64,000 nucleotides of DNA from positions 23,312,001 through 23,376,000 of the forward strand of contig OU612073.1 of NCBI GenBank assembly GCA_914767715.1, in the 5' to 3' direction. The notes under the pieces were generated by a model. It saw only the letters and a program-made list of their open reading frames with translations. It was not told the origin of the DNA and made no database searches. Numbering within the stretch: the first letter of the stretch is position 1; each line of letters starts with the position of its first letter. The DNA comes from Membranipora membranacea. Lineage: Eukaryota; Bryozoa; Gymnolaemata; Cheilostomatida; Membraniporidae. This document shows, in pieces, positions 40,301-53,200 of the stretch. Both the position numbers and the translations under genes were made by a program.

Positions 40301-42592
40301 AGCTGGGTAATTACAATAGATGACAAAACCTTATCATGGTGGTATTGGGCAAGGAAAAAGAATATTCATATACATGGTTCCTTGATGAGGCAAACTAATG
40401 AACTTTGAACACTGCAACATGTTTAGTTTAGTAATGTCAAGCGAAGGGCAATCTTTGATAGCAAATAAGGATTCATGAATCCTAATATCCAAACAACACT
40501 ACCCTCAAAGTGCCTTTGGTTGTGCATCTTTAAATACAACTAACTGCAACCTAATCAACATGACAGAAGTTGACTCAGTTTGGGCACCAGCATAATCAAA
40601 ATAAAGATCAGACATGTTGTGCAAACTTGCCTCCAGCCACAGAAAGCCACTATGAATGTGACAGCGTTGGTGGTGAGAAATACTGTCGATCTGAGAATAT
40701 CCTTCCATACCACCTCCAGATAATAATCCAACTTCCGTCTCCTAACAAGAGCTGTCACCTGAAACAGAGCAGTGAGCTGCAAGTAAAGCAATGTGGCTCG
40801 CTGCTTTTGTATGAAATATTCACTAAATTCCATGCCGCCTTGACATGATTTTGCTCCCATTCTTGCGAGAATGTGTTCTAGAATTGGTGTAGTTGAGTTT
40901 AACCACTCCCAGCATTACTGTAGGATGACCCTCCTTGCAGCTTATAACTCAAAGTTTTACTTTAGCATTGGCTAGAAGATTTGAAGCAATTTCCGGACCA
41001 TCATAGTGACCCTTACTGTCAGTTAAACTGTCAATCAAACTGACAAGTTTTTCTACTTTCTCGATTAAAACTCCCTCAAGGTAAGCAGGTAATCATCTTC
41101 TAAGTTCTATAGCCAGTTCTTCATTTTCAGTTATTTAACTGATAACAAGCATTCATATTTTTTCAGATATAATCTCATTATACATTAGAACCCTACAAAC
41201 TGTCACAAAAGTAATTTATTTCTCATTTATTTCAACAGCTTGATATCTGCATCTCTCACTAGAGCGTGATATTTTTTCTATGTGTTTTGAGCCAACAGAG
41301 CGTAGCTTATAAAAAAATACTAAAGAGAACACCTCACTTCCTCATCATGATACAGTCTTCTGTCTAACCATCTTCCATGATTATAAAAACCCAAATCACC
41401 AAATTTACAAGATGTTTGACGGAACCTCTAGAACTGATCATACTGTTAACTCATGAGATAGAATATGTCCAATATGTTGTTTTGATCAGAAGGATAGTAA
41501 ACTCTCGTCATTGGAGCCCAAAAAATTGTACCCTCATACGCAAACCCGCTCTATTGCGTTAAGCCACATACCCTGATCTAGTCAGATTTTAGCCATTTTT
41601 TTGGTACCTTACATGATCCACATTCGTATATTATTTGTAACAGTTTGAGTTATATTAAGTATAGTTTTATCAGATTCATGAACTTCGGTAGTCAAAGTAT
41701 TCTAATCGTCTTTCTGCATTATCTAAAAATTAGTATCATTTTATTCATTTTTTTCGGGTTACGAGTGCCCTGCAATTAATTCTTACTCCAGAATAATAAG
41801 TGCATAATATATTCCAATCAGTGTTGTTGTATCTAAACGATTGTTTTTGTTACTTACCAGGTAAACTGAAGAGTATATTTTAAAGCTGTGATTTAGAGCA
41901 GCGAGAAAGACGTCCAGAGCAGCCTGGCTGCAGTATGGCGTCCAAGTGTGACTGAAATAAAAATAGTATCAAACTTGAGCTTATAGGCTTTCGTTACAGG
42001 CAAAAGCGGCAAATCAATCTCAACGATTTTCATTTAGATTATCACTGATGATAACCATATATAGAGGATCAAACAGTCGAAGAGCTCTTTGTTGTAACAA
42101 TGGAATGTATCTCAGTTAAGGCAGCAGTCCACACTAACAAAGAGCCGTACTTTATATTAGGTAGACTGCTGCTGATCACTGTGCTCTGCCTCACACACAA
42201 TGATTCTTGTTAAACATAAATGGTAGTAGCCTATATACATTGATCAATCATTTGTGGCCTAATGGCATCAGTAAGAACAGTTAATGGCTAAATAGGTGTT
42301 ATGTTGTTTGTTGCATAAATAACAGGCTTTGCCTCTTCGATTTATGCATTAGCTTCAATAGTCAAGCATCTTTGAGATACACACTTTTAGCAATAAGTGA
42401 AATTTTTACTTTACTAAACGCAGCACAATTCAGGTACACTATGACGTGTGTGGCCTGGTTAGAATCTTACCCTATCTCATAGCATGATGCATGTGTAGTT
42501 TTCAAGGACAGAGCCTTTTTTATAAGCAGTCTTAACTGTTTTAAAAAAGTCTCAAGATGAGCCAAAATCTTTTCAATGTTCATGCCAGCCAT
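34384..42592 (-). CDS. TMEM135: Transmembrane protein 135
   Basis: Thirteen coding exons (complement): 42471-42592, 41858-41951, 40631-40758, 39299-39388, 38680-38713, 38387-38499, 38040-38081, 37345-37534, 36797-36964, 36300-36443, 35774-35872, 35485-35552, 34384-34540. Phases agree throughout, 482 residues (vertebrate ~458). Signature stretches: CYEIGHTWTPYCSQAALDVF near the N-terminus, RRRKLDYYL, SLWCFERPSRHGMLAMYTTN, AGEVLIFSAGLAGFLHFFR, SCALRWIRGDTDPNTDGLIA, and FWEPHNIRPGYWKFMLLLTG. Several hydrophobic helices fit a multipass membrane protein. TMEM135 acts at peroxisomes and mitochondria in lipid metabolism and mitochondrial fission. The intron after 40631 uses a GC donor (AG|GCAAGT). 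The 5' UTR has an acceptor just before 42608. Confidence 0.93.
34981..35031. repeat. 16-bp minisatellite
   Basis: About three units of GGTTACAAGGTTACAT in a TMEM135 intron. Confidence 0.85.
36140..36191. mobile_element. 34-bp palindromic element with 9-bp target duplication
   Basis: The element 36149-36182 starts TAGCCTGTCTTGA and ends AAGGCAGGCTA. The flanks CCAGCAATG and CAAGCAATG match at 8 of 9 positions. It lies in a TMEM135 intron. Same length as the copy at 58416-58449. Confidence 0.75.
39750..39772. repeat. Poly-C tract
   Basis: A run of about 20 C in a TMEM135 intron. Confidence 0.85.
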
Positions 42593-43867
42593 CCTATCCA
42601 CATTCCTTCTACAACATAAAATTGACAACATCTTTTCTACGCGCTTGATAAACAAAGTATATGCAGCAGTTATGTAGGAGCCCTGATTAGCAGGACATAT
42701 ACCTGACTGGCTGCTGTTCTTTATCGGAATTCTTCAAATCTGATGAAAAAAACTGATGCTTCATCCACAACGAGTTCGAGGCTTGCTAGTTCGTTCTCAT
42801 GTTGACAGGGCCATCAGCCTTGCAAGAGAGTGAAAAATAAAGCTCATAAGTTGAAGAATTGCTGTGTAAACCGCTTAACTAAGTAGAGAATTGAGAGAAG
42901 TCAACAGGGTGGACACCATGGGCCCCTCACTTGCCTTTACTTTGCTAATGTCCAGTGTCAACCACGATGGTTGATACTGGACCTTGGCAAAGTAAAGGCA
43001 AGTAAGGGGCCCATGGCGAACGCAACTATTCCACAAGCAAGGTAGGCTAACTGTTGCTGACTCACAATAGGAATTCAATTAACAACTATTCACATCATAG
43101 TCATCAAAGTGACGACGATGATGACTGGTTGTAACATAAAAAAGGTCTATGCTAAGAATATAATACTGTTATGGTGCTGCTGTTCCTATAATAAAAGAAT
43201 GATATCACTTGGCTCATCTAAATTATGTGGTGGTTGTTAGCAGTTCATTGCTGTAAGAGTGGCACCAAATAATCAACAACAACAAGCAAGTAGAACAACC
43301 CAAAGGACAAAACACAATACAATAGCTGTCTAAAGTGGCAATACAAAATACATACTCACAGTCACTATTACTGACCACCCTTGTTGTTCCAAAGAGTAAA
43401 TCTCCTGGGTTGTTCTTTGTAGTTGTTCAGGGCTAATACTGACTTGTATGTAAGTAAGTAAGTAAGTAAGTGATGATAAAAAGTTGTTGCACCAACCAAT
43501 TATTATGCTCTTGCAATGGGTAAGTGAGAAGTTGCCCTCAGTCAATGTAGACTTAAGTAGAGCGGATTCTGACTTCTTGATGGAACTGCATATTCTACAG
43601 GAATCCAAGTATGTGACCATGAGGATATCAATATGTTTGTCGCTCCTGAGATGCTGCAAAGAAAGTTTCTAAACTCTGCAGCACCTCTCAAATCAGATTA
43701 TGATCAAAGGGTGGAGATCAAACAGTTCAGCTTCTGTTCTTGCAGGTAAACTATATCATGTAGGAGTTTTGTTCAGCTTTGTGTGCCTTCTATCAATTTC
43801 TCACCAAGGCTTTGCTCCTCAAGGTCATAGTCCAAGATTGACTGAGATTGGAAAACACACAAAATGA
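42593..43867. other. Region upstream of TMEM135
   Basis: Holds the TMEM135 5' UTR and probably its promoter. Contains the fold-back at 42912-43018 and a (GTAA)n tract at about 43447-43470. No other gene is supported. Confidence 0.45.
42912..43018. mobile_element. Fold-back element with about 52-bp arms
   Basis: The left arm begins CACCATGGGCCCCTCACTTG and the right arm ends CAAGTAAGGGGCCCATGGCG; the centre is CAACCACGATGGTTG. A diverged half copy lies near 48826-48895 (ATGGTTGATACTTGACATTG to GGTCCATGGTGG). Confidence 0.65.
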
Positions 43868-44237
43868 TAACCATACTGACTCTCGTGATCTGACTGGGCA
43901 TGTAGATCACTGATAAACTAGGCTATCATTACCACAAAGAGAATGTCGTAAGGCTAAGTATGTATCATGCGTGACTTGAATTTGCGCATGTGCAAGAACA
44001 ATGAGTTTAGTCTGGGTTCTAATTGCAATTTTGGTCTGGGAAGAGAGGACACCCCCTGCATAAATTGCCAGTCAACTTTAGCTAATAGTGACAATAGAAG
44101 ATAACTCTTTCTAACAATTCCGCACGCATTTGTGAGTGTGCCACCAGAGCAGGTAGCCAATCAGATGGCTTCGGAATTCCGAGGCTCAATTTTGCAGAGA
44201 TCAGCTCATGCCCAGAGCTGAGCATGCGCAGAATGAA
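43868..44237 (-). repeat. Interspersed repeat copy 2 (about 360 bp), inverted relative to copy 1
   Basis: Reverse complement of the 6066-6427 sequence with scattered differences; shared stretches include CCCAGAGCTGAGCATGCGCAG, split here as CCCAGAGCTGAG and CATGCGCAG. Confidence 0.6.
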
Positions 44238-44438
44238 TGATAACTGAGCTCTTGCATTTTGTATCATCAAAACTTATGATGTGTTGGACTAACCTGTTTT
44301 AAATCTTTTTGATTTTCGCTATCGGGAGCACAAAATTGAAGGTTGTTGGAAGGTCATATTATGGTAGGCATGTGCATTTATTTGCTTGTAAGCAAAACCA
44401 CATGGGCGGCATCATAAGATAACAGATGTGATGTTAGT

Positions 44439-44541
44439 TTGTATGGAGTATAGTATGATCAAGGAGTTAAAGTCTCCTTGATCATACTATACTCCATACA
44501 TGATGCAATGAACTAAAGGTTTAGTTCATTGCATGATGTAG
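44439..44541. repeat. Two nested hairpins
   Basis: GTATGGAGTATAGTATGATC and its reverse complement form one stem; CATGATGCAATGAACTAAA and its reverse complement form the next. They lie immediately before the retrotransposon fragment. Confidence 0.7.
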
Positions 44542-44559
44542 CCTGTCCATGATGATGTA

Positions 44560-46020
44560 TGTCCATGTAAGTAAGGAGTAAAAACTACTCCATGTATGCT
44601 AGAGGTGTACTTAAGCAACTACAGTCACTTGATCCCCGTAAAGGGGCCGGTCCAGATGATTTGTCACCAGGCCTGCTGAAATTCCTTGCCCCGTATATCT
44701 ACCAATCTTTAACCAAATTGTTTCGATACTCGTATGACTCGAATTGTGTCCCGCAGGATTGGCGCTGTGCCAACATAGTTCCTGTATTTAAGAAGGGGAG
44801 TCGCTCTGATCCTTTAAACTACCGCCCTATCTCACTCACATCAATTATATCTAAAATCTTTGAACATATCATCTCACATCACATCCATAGTTTTCTTGGA
44901 GCTCATAACATTTTATACACTCATCAACATGGATTTCGCTTAGCTCATGGCTGTGATACACAACTACTAAACACTGTAAATGATTTTATTGAGATGTATG
45001 ATCAAAACATCCCAGTTGATGTCGCTGTATTGGATTTTTCAAAGGCTTTTGATTTAGTGTCACATCCTAAACTCATACATAAACTAAACAATATTGGTAT
45101 AAATAACACTTCAATTCTCTGGATAAAAGCATGGCTTACAAATCGAAGACTGACTGTACTTGTTAATAACACTAAATCCTCCTGTCGCCATGTCAGCTCT
45201 GGGGTACCCCAGGGCAGTGTACTTGGCCCTCTCCTATTTAATATATATATAAATGACATGCCTGACGCAATTAAATCAAGCCGACTCAAACTTTATGCAG
45301 ATGATTCTCTCCTTTACCGTCGTATCAAGAGCGACAGTGATAAAGAGCTCCTACAAGAGGACCTCAATAATATACAAAGTTGGGCTGTTAACTCCCAGAT
45401 GAAATTTAATGTCCCCAAGTGCGAACATCTGAGGATATCACGTAAATCAAAGCTTCCAATTTCAGTACCTACGTACACTTTAAATAACATCGGTCTGACC
45501 AAGCCAAATACTTGGGAGTGGTAATTGACAATCATCTTTCTTTTAAAACACACATTGTCGAAACATGTAAAAAAGCCAACAGATCACTGTACATGTTGAT
45601 GCACTCATTAAAAAAGGCTAAAACTCGGACTAGAACTGTTGCGTACAAGACAATCTGTAGACCCATCCTAGAATATGCTTGCCACATCTGGTCACCTTAT
45701 CAAAAAAATATATTGCTCAGCTTGAACATGTAAACAGGAAAGCCTTTAGATGGGCCTATCGCCTCAGAAAGAGAGATCATATCACACAACTCATGATAGA
45801 TAAAAATTGGTGCACCCTCCTAGAACGGCGTTGTCAAATTGACACAAACCTACATAATCGCATCTTGACTGGCAAGGCTACTGTTGATACAGAGTCATTT
45901 AATACAACTGTTGACTCCAAATATAGCGCCGGAAAAGGTGTGATTAAAAATGCTGTAAATACCGATGCGGCAAAGTACTCGTTTAAAAACAGAATAAATA
46001 AATAAATAAACCTCACCACT
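44560..46020 (+). pseudogene. Non-LTR retrotransposon fragment with reverse transcriptase
   Basis: 5'-truncated LINE of CR1/RTE-like style. The first frame (44592-45524) carries the reverse-transcriptase core: GPDDLSP, NYRPISL, LDFSKAFD, SSGVPQGSVLGPLLF and the catalytic YADD box in LKLYADDSLL. The frame then shifts by one base near 45510 (the expected AKYLGV continues in another frame) and again near 45705 in an A-run, reaching the C-terminal region that ends KNRINK with a stop at about 46003. There is no endonuclease domain. Reverse transcriptase of such elements copies its own RNA at the insertion site. The two shifts and missing 5' part show a dead copy, unless sequencing errors caused the shifts. 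Confidence 0.85.
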
Positions 46021-46999
46021 GTAACACACTTTTATCTTTTCTTCTTTTTTTCTTTTCCCATTACTTATAAAGCTCCCGTTGTCATGTTTACAAATTACAA
46101 TATTTGCATTATAACATCTGAATCGCTTTTACACCAACACTGTCTGTTGCATCATTGTTACATCTAATTGCTGTCTAAATTACTATATATCTCGATAGTG
46201 GAGCCTAACGCTCTGAGTGAGATTATTTTGATCAGATCAGATCAGTGATCAATGAACTCCCAGGAAGTTCATTGGTGTGATAAACCTATATATTCAATAG
46301 GTAATGGTGACTCACATTCTGACAACATCTCTCCCCTCAAGTTACCCCAAATGAACTTCCTGAAGTTCATTGTTACCCTCAATGGTCATAAAACTGGTTT
46401 AATATCCTATATGCCTTGAACTGGCTCCTGTCCTGTCTAGTGCTATGTGGTTTTTCTATTCCTCACTTCATTTCCAAATCAACCATGCTGCAACAAACTT
46501 TTTCATCTATCAAGCTACTGCTAACGTATCTATCGGAATGTGAAATTGAGCAGGGTATAAAATATGTGCATCATAGAGCATTCACTGCGTAGGAGATTTC
46601 ACTGGTTGATCTGAATTGTGGTATGTTGTTACATCATTTAAGTTTATTTTATTTATTTCTATTGCCATCATAAATAGATCATTTATAAAAAAATCATAAT
46701 TCATAATAGGTTTGAACAGGAAAAACAAATGGCATTTGCTAAAGTAATGAGGGTCTATATAGATATCTGAATAGATCTGAACTTCATATGATTATGAGAT
46801 GAGCTGAGGGGTAATCATGATCGCAAGAGTTTCGACTTTTCTTTGCTTTTAAGAATTACCGGGTTTTCTTGTTTATAGAGAGCATGGAGTCATTCGCCGA
46901 GGCGTCAAAGATAGCTCATATTCATTAGTATGACATTAAAAGTTAGATAATTCGTCAAACGAGTTTCCAGGTGCTGACTGTTATTACCTATTGTTGTAG
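46021..46999. other. Intergenic, repeat-like
   Basis: No gene supported. Short palindromes around AATGAACT.C....AGTTCATT occur near 46250 and 46352. Confidence 0.35.
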
Positions 47000-48165
47000 A
47001 TCCATATGACATTGGTAAAAAATCAATTAAATATGATGACAAAGATAGACCTTACATGACTGTCCAACACAGAGCTGTCCTTTATTGTCAGCACAGCAAA
47101 GACAAGTATGTGAATGACAAGCGAAAAAACGCAGAGGACATCAAGGTATGGTTATACAAACTGGATTTAATAACAATTTTATGCTGTCCTTATCTTTCGT
47201 TGAATTTTATTCTTGGGTTTTATGTCTCTCAAATGTTTTTTTTGTACCAATCATTTGGTTTCAAAATTTTGTCCGAGGATCAATCTACCAAAACTTTGAT
47301 GGCCCTGTCAGTATCTAGTGCAAGGTAGTTCCTAGTTGACATAGAAATATTTCAAAACAATTGTAGTTATGACCTACGTCATCAGGAAATAAACTTGTTT
47401 TAGTCATCATCCACAATATGATAGTTCTATATTCCTGTCTCTGATTTATTGCTGTAGGAAGAATCAGATCATCAGGGGACAACCGAAAGTCGGCAACTCA
47501 TTCAGGACTGTTATAAACAGGATTGCCCCGCAAAGGCTCACATCTCTCGGAGAATACTATATACAATGCACAAGGTAAATGATTGTTTGTACTTATAATC
47601 ACAGTATGAATCTTCTGTAGCTTACTATCTTTACACGTGTTTAAAGTATCCTAGACATTATTTTCACCGTTTTGGTGTTGTTGGGTTGATCTACTGAGAT
47701 ACCACTATGACCACTGTGACTTATAAATAATGTGACCTTAATCCATAGTTGATTAATCCATGTCACTGCCTCCCCTAGAAAGCTATAGGTTTCTAGGAGA
47801 GGCAGTGCCTCAATGCCGTCCCTAGAGCTTTTACGCTAGATGCTTTTGAGATTTTTCACTTTGATACTTATACATATAACTCTCTTTTAATTAACTTTCA
47901 TAGAACCTCTACTGATGACCAGGCAAATTTGAAGGAGTACGTGGCTGGTTTGGAGAACTCTGATGACCACAGGGTCTTCTTCCGACCGCTTGACAACACA
48001 CTGACGGAAAACTTTCTGCTGGTCCACCAAACCAAAAATCAACAGGACTTGATGAGACGATATGGAGATGAAATTTGTATACTAGATGCTACCTACAAGA
48101 CAACAAAGTAAACTCTTCCCGTGCTCTTTGTGGTAGTACCTACTAATACAGGATATCAAGTTGGT
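47000..48165 (+). pseudogene. MULE-like transposase relic with a nonsense codon
   Basis: Exon-like blocks 47000-47145 (DPYDIGKKSIKYDDKDRPYM, then VLYCQHSKDKYV), 47458-47574 (QDCPAKAHISRRIL) and 47923-48111 (FLLVHQTKNQQDLMRRYGDE, then ICILDATYKTTK). The last block resembles the start of a MULE-type DDE region found in many invertebrate transposase-derived proteins, with LLDATYKTTKY-like sequence. A TAA replaces the expected Tyr at 48109-48111, and about 17 further codons (TLPVLFVVVPTNTGYQV) stay in frame before similarity is lost. The first block may include a zinc-binding N-terminal region. Function is lost. Confidence 0.5.
47765..47808. repeat. Short hairpin
   Basis: ACTGCCTCCCCTAGAAA and TTTCTAGGAGAGGCAGT form a stem with one mismatch. 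Confidence 0.7.
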
Positions 48166-50257
48166 GGGAAATTTCTGGTTTGCACATGCACATCTATTAC
48201 CATGTTCTGTCAAGTTTAACATTTTGTTATTAGTCTTCATATATAATAAAGCTAAATATGTATTCACTAGCACCATCACTGCCTCAATCAAACCAGGGAG
48301 AATTCTCCCTGATCAAACCAGTAAGGTATTACCCCTAATTATGGCCCGTGGGAAATCCCTAACATCATTGCAATCAGCTGGGAGATTCCTTAACCATCAA
48401 CCAATCAAAGTTGATCTTTCTAAGACCAATCAAATCAAGGAGTACTTGATCAAATGACCTCCAACGACCTTCAATTTTGTGCTCCAGATAGCGAAAATCA
48501 ACGTTTTTTTCCTTTCTTGAGACTGCAAATGATAAATTGCAATTTATAACACAATATCATATCATTTGTTATGATCCCCATTAAATCAAACATCTTAGTG
48601 ACTTAGTCTTGAATGATGGCTTCAATGACAATGTACTGCAAATAGTCTATGCACTCCAACACCTGTGGGTCTCCTCTTTACTGACCCTACGTACTATCTT
48701 ATTATCTAGTAGTTACTAATGTTAGTAAGAAAGTACTGTCTGTGTATGCCTAACTTAAGCCAAAGAAGGCCAGGAGGCCAAGCAATGACCAACCAATGAA
48801 TGGGCAGCCTTTGTCAACTCAATGGCCAGTTTCATGGTTGATACTTGACATTGGCAACTTGAAAGTAAGGCATGTTGTGAGTCCCAGAGGTCCATGGTGG
48901 ATGTCCAAGGGCTCTTAACAACAAGGAGAATATCCTACTTGTCTAATCGATCAATGCATGTTTGTTACTGCGCTAAGAGCCCCTCCGGATGCTTATTTGT
49001 TGCAGCCGGTGGTTGCAAAATTAGGCATTCGATTCGGTTGGAACTCGGACAACCGCCGGATGCAAAATAGGCATCCGTATGCATAAAAGGCATCCGGACA
49101 CTTGTTCAATAGATGTGGATGGGTTTGTAACAGAGGAGGATGGATTGTAGACATTCTCTATCAGGGCAACAAACCCATCCGGTTGTTAGAGTGCCAAATG
49201 GTCATCCGGTTGGGTTTGTGACTGTCACACTTTGAGATTGATGGAAGGTGAAATGGATGGCCAGTTAACTCAGCCGGATGAGTATTTGGCACAAGTGGTT
49301 GGTCCTTTAACAGAGATGTGTGGCCGATGGCCATTTACTGGGCACATTTTAGCACAAAACATTGTGTGTGTTTGCTCTGATTGGTTTGGTGGAGTCTCCT
49401 CAACGAATCAGAGCAACGCATTTGGTACTAGATATGTTAACACCGCATCTCGCTCAGACTTTGCGTTCTTTTTGTTGCATTGCTCAATGTCTATAATAGA
49501 GGATGCTTTTTCGAGCCAATCCGATGTGTCTTAGTCTGATTGTCTGTCGGGTGGTAGGAAGAGAGAGCCAATACAATTCAAGCACCCAATAAGTGCTTCT
49601 CTCTGTGCATTGTCTGGTTTTATGACCTGGACACGTGCTCCTGGGAATATATCAAAACTCCTCCTCCTCCTGCAACATGAAAATGTGTATCTTAGCCATG
49701 GTGGGTTGCGTGCCAGGAGGGAGGGCAATCCTTCACGTCGTGCCTTCACGAGGCATTACCTGTGATGGTGTAACAATTGGCTGATGAAATCTAACTACTA
49801 CATTTACTGTTGTTAAGAAAATAATTCACATACGAACAGTCATCTCAGTGGAGAGCAGCCACATTTTCAAAGCTAAGTATATACAGTTTTTGACTTTGGC
49901 AACGTTAAATTTTTATTGTGTCACTGCACTATATTAACTTGGTCTCAATCCTAAAATTTATCTCAAAAGCTTCCCGTTTCTAAATGCCCGGATTGACTTT
50001 TCAAAAATTGTGACACATTAATATACTTGATACCAAATTCAAAGCTTGATATATGTCTCAAGTTTCTTCATTTGATCCACTTAGTTGATAATAGATTCTA
50101 GTAGGCTAAATAATTGACCCATCATGATGCAAATTTAAATGGTGAGTGCTCAGCGATGGCCGTTACCAACACAGCATAGAGATAAGGAAATGTCTTTCAC
50201 TTATCATGTCTGCAATATTGTTTAGCCATTTTGTTTTATTTATTTCAGAGAGGCAAG
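48166..50257. other. Intergenic region upstream of METTL16
   Basis: No supported gene. Contains a half copy of the 42912 fold-back (48826-48895), the repeat end at about 48455-48505, and a patch (48980-49280) with repeated ATCCGG/CCGGAT motifs. The METTL16 5' UTR acceptor (tttcag at 50249) lies at the right end. Confidence 0.4.
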
Positions 50258-53200
50258 ATGTCGTTAGGACGTTTTATGCACCCTCGCAATCTGTATAAAA
50301 ATAACAGACCGGATTTCAAGAAACTCGCCCTTGATCATGAGGGATTTAGACAGGTTTGAAACGAAAATACGCATATGATCACAATCTAAGACTTGGGTTT
50401 CAATTAGTAATTATATAGTGCCAATTAATGTGGAGTAGCCTCGGTCAAAACAAACAACCAACTTGCTATTTCTTAGTACAGAATCAGACCGATGCAGTTA
50501 CCAGATATTATCACTGGTATACTTTAGTGTACAGTCAGTAGTGTGTCCGTACATAGGCTGAGTTATGCTCTTATCCTGATTGGGAAAATGAATCAAGATC
50601 AATACAATATAACATCTGTCTGTGTGTCTCAGGTGGCCAAGACGACAATGACGGGCTCTGTGAGTTTGGACTTCAAAGATCCCTCCTGTCACAGAGCCTT
50701 AGCTCAAGCTTTGCTAAAGAGTGACTTTGGGCTTGATGTGGACTTCCCTGTGGATAGACTGATTCCAGCTGTGCCCCAAAGGCTAAACTACATTCACTGG
50801 CTTGAAGATATATTTTCTGAAAACAAACAAAATCTCACTGGAATTGATGTTGGTGAGTGCTCTTGCTTCTTCTATCAAACTATTCTTGTCTGTTCATCAA
50901 TAGGAAAGTTGAACTGTATGTGAATACTGCAAAGAGGCTGACTGACCTATGTAGTGTTTAATGTGTGTGTCATAGAGGAAGCCTTATCTCCAAGTTCCAT
51001 TATTGTCTTCTCTTTTCCATCCATGCATAGAGGTTGTCCATTGAAATATCAAGCTACACACTGGCTACTATGGATATTTCAATGGGCAAGCTCCACAAAA
51101 TCTATATCAATATTGTTGCTTCCCAAAGCAAATTTTGTAGACGAAACACCAAAATACATCTAAATAACCTTGATTGCTCCAGATAATGTGTGAATGTTTG
51201 CAGTAGTTGTAGGTCTGAATGCCGTCTTTTTATAGTGTCATGTGTTTTTCACCATCCTCCTACATATGAATATCATTTGTGAATCGTTTTCCTTTGTCAG
51301 GGTGTGGAAGCAGCTGTGTATTTGCTCTTCTCGGACACAAACTGAACAACTGGAGATTTATCTGCACAGAGATAGATAAGACCAATCTTACCTACGCTCG
51401 TGAGAATGTGAAAAGAAACAACCTTACAGAGAAAGTAACAGGTATGTACCATTTAGTAGAGATAACTGAAGACATGTGGGGGGGGGGGGGTTTACTACTA
51501 AAGCATGTGTGTATGACTCGTTTTGTATGACTTTGGAGTAACTCAATCCTTAATTTTCATCATAGTGCAGAAAAGAGTGAGGGACAACAACTCTCCCACA
51601 AGATGGACATTTTCATTGATTTTCAAATATGGATATTTCAGTGGAGCCATCTTATCATTGCTTCACTTGACGCATGTGGTGGTGTTAGGGTAATTGAGTC
51701 TCGGCTGCAGTATGAATGTAAAAGTTTCATGTAATGTTTTACTGTACATGACGTGATGAAGTTAATAGATTGACATTTCTAGCATATTTTTGATAGTGAC
51801 GTTCATTGTTACAGTTATGGAAGGAGACGGTACGATGCTACAATTAGCTGTAGACCATATAACAGCTCAGCAGTCAGCAGATAAAGATCCAGATTCTTCA
51901 GCTAACACTGAAGGGTCAAGGTCGCCTGCTCTAGTGGACTTCTGTATGTGTAATCCACCATTCTTTGATAACGGTAAGAACTGCTCCACTTGAAGAACAT
52001 GATTTCAATGAAGTTCTGTGTTTTAGGCAAAAGCATGTGCTGTGAATATAATAATCAGCGTAACAAACTTATGCCAAGGCCTGTATGTGATGCTTATAGA
52101 GTTATTATAATAATGTGGTGATGCTCCACTAATTTTCTTCACTTCATTTCACTTGTATTTTTCAGATGAGTCTAAGTCTTGTCGTAAATCTAGACCTGAG
52201 GCTAAACATTCGACCTCAGCTGCTGAATCTGAGATGTACGTGTCAGGAGGTGAGGTGAAGTTTGTCAAGAATATGATCACTGAGAGTCTGTCACTAAGAG
52301 ATAACATTAGGTAAGTTGGACGCGAGTTGTCTCCTGTTGGGAGTAAAGGACATAACTCATAATTTTTTCTTGCATTTTCATTTGCACCCTAAAGACTGAA
52401 CCCATTCTCACAGCTGTGATCTGACTTGTATCTGTCCAATTGAACATAATGTCTGGTTTGTTAGTCTTCCTTACCAATTTTAAAAGGCACATAGCCAAAT
52501 ATTAGTTGACAATGCATGGTGTTTGCGCTTTGTTTAAATCAATTTTACTTTAATTTTTGGCAGCTTTACGTTGAGCTGTGATGTCAGCCATTTAAATTTA
52601 TTTTCTGAAACTAGCACAAAATTGCGTTGCATTTCTTCAAGGCTTGGCAACTGATGTTTTGTGATCACATTCTCTTGCCCATGAAGCTGAACTATCACCC
52701 ATCTAACAGTCACAGCTATGGTTGTATATTTAAGAGTTTACACATCGATGGTTGGGAAGAAGAGGAGCTTGCCTCCAATAAAGAAATACCTGAGAGATAA
52801 CGGAGTGACTCACTACTCTACCACTGAGTTCTGTCAGGGGAGGACGATGAGATGGGGTATAGCCTGGACATTCGATCATTCTATCTCATTCCCGGTCAGT
52901 CTGGTATATTCATCCTGTGATGTCACAATTTCGGATCCGATATAACCGTCATTGCAAACATGTGTTCACAGGCTGATTCAGTCTAGGGTCTGCAATGAAG
53001 CATATCTTTTATGTTGTCAGGTAGCAGCAAAGAAACTGTAAAAATTTTTAACCTTATTCCTACTGTAAAGGCTGCCATAGTAAAACACGTCCAATGAAGC
53101 CATGTGCCAGATTACCCTAGTTATGAAAGGCAGTAAAGGACACAAAGTTATAATATTATTATTCACCTTTAACAGAAGTCCCTATTTCGAGAGGAGAGGA

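Noticed and set aside
48161-48457. 98-codon frame after the MULE relic
   Set aside because: Starts in the wrong frame of the transposase relic and runs into repeat sequence.
49232-49749. Frames on both strands
   Set aside because: No recognised motif; one is partly repeat-derived.
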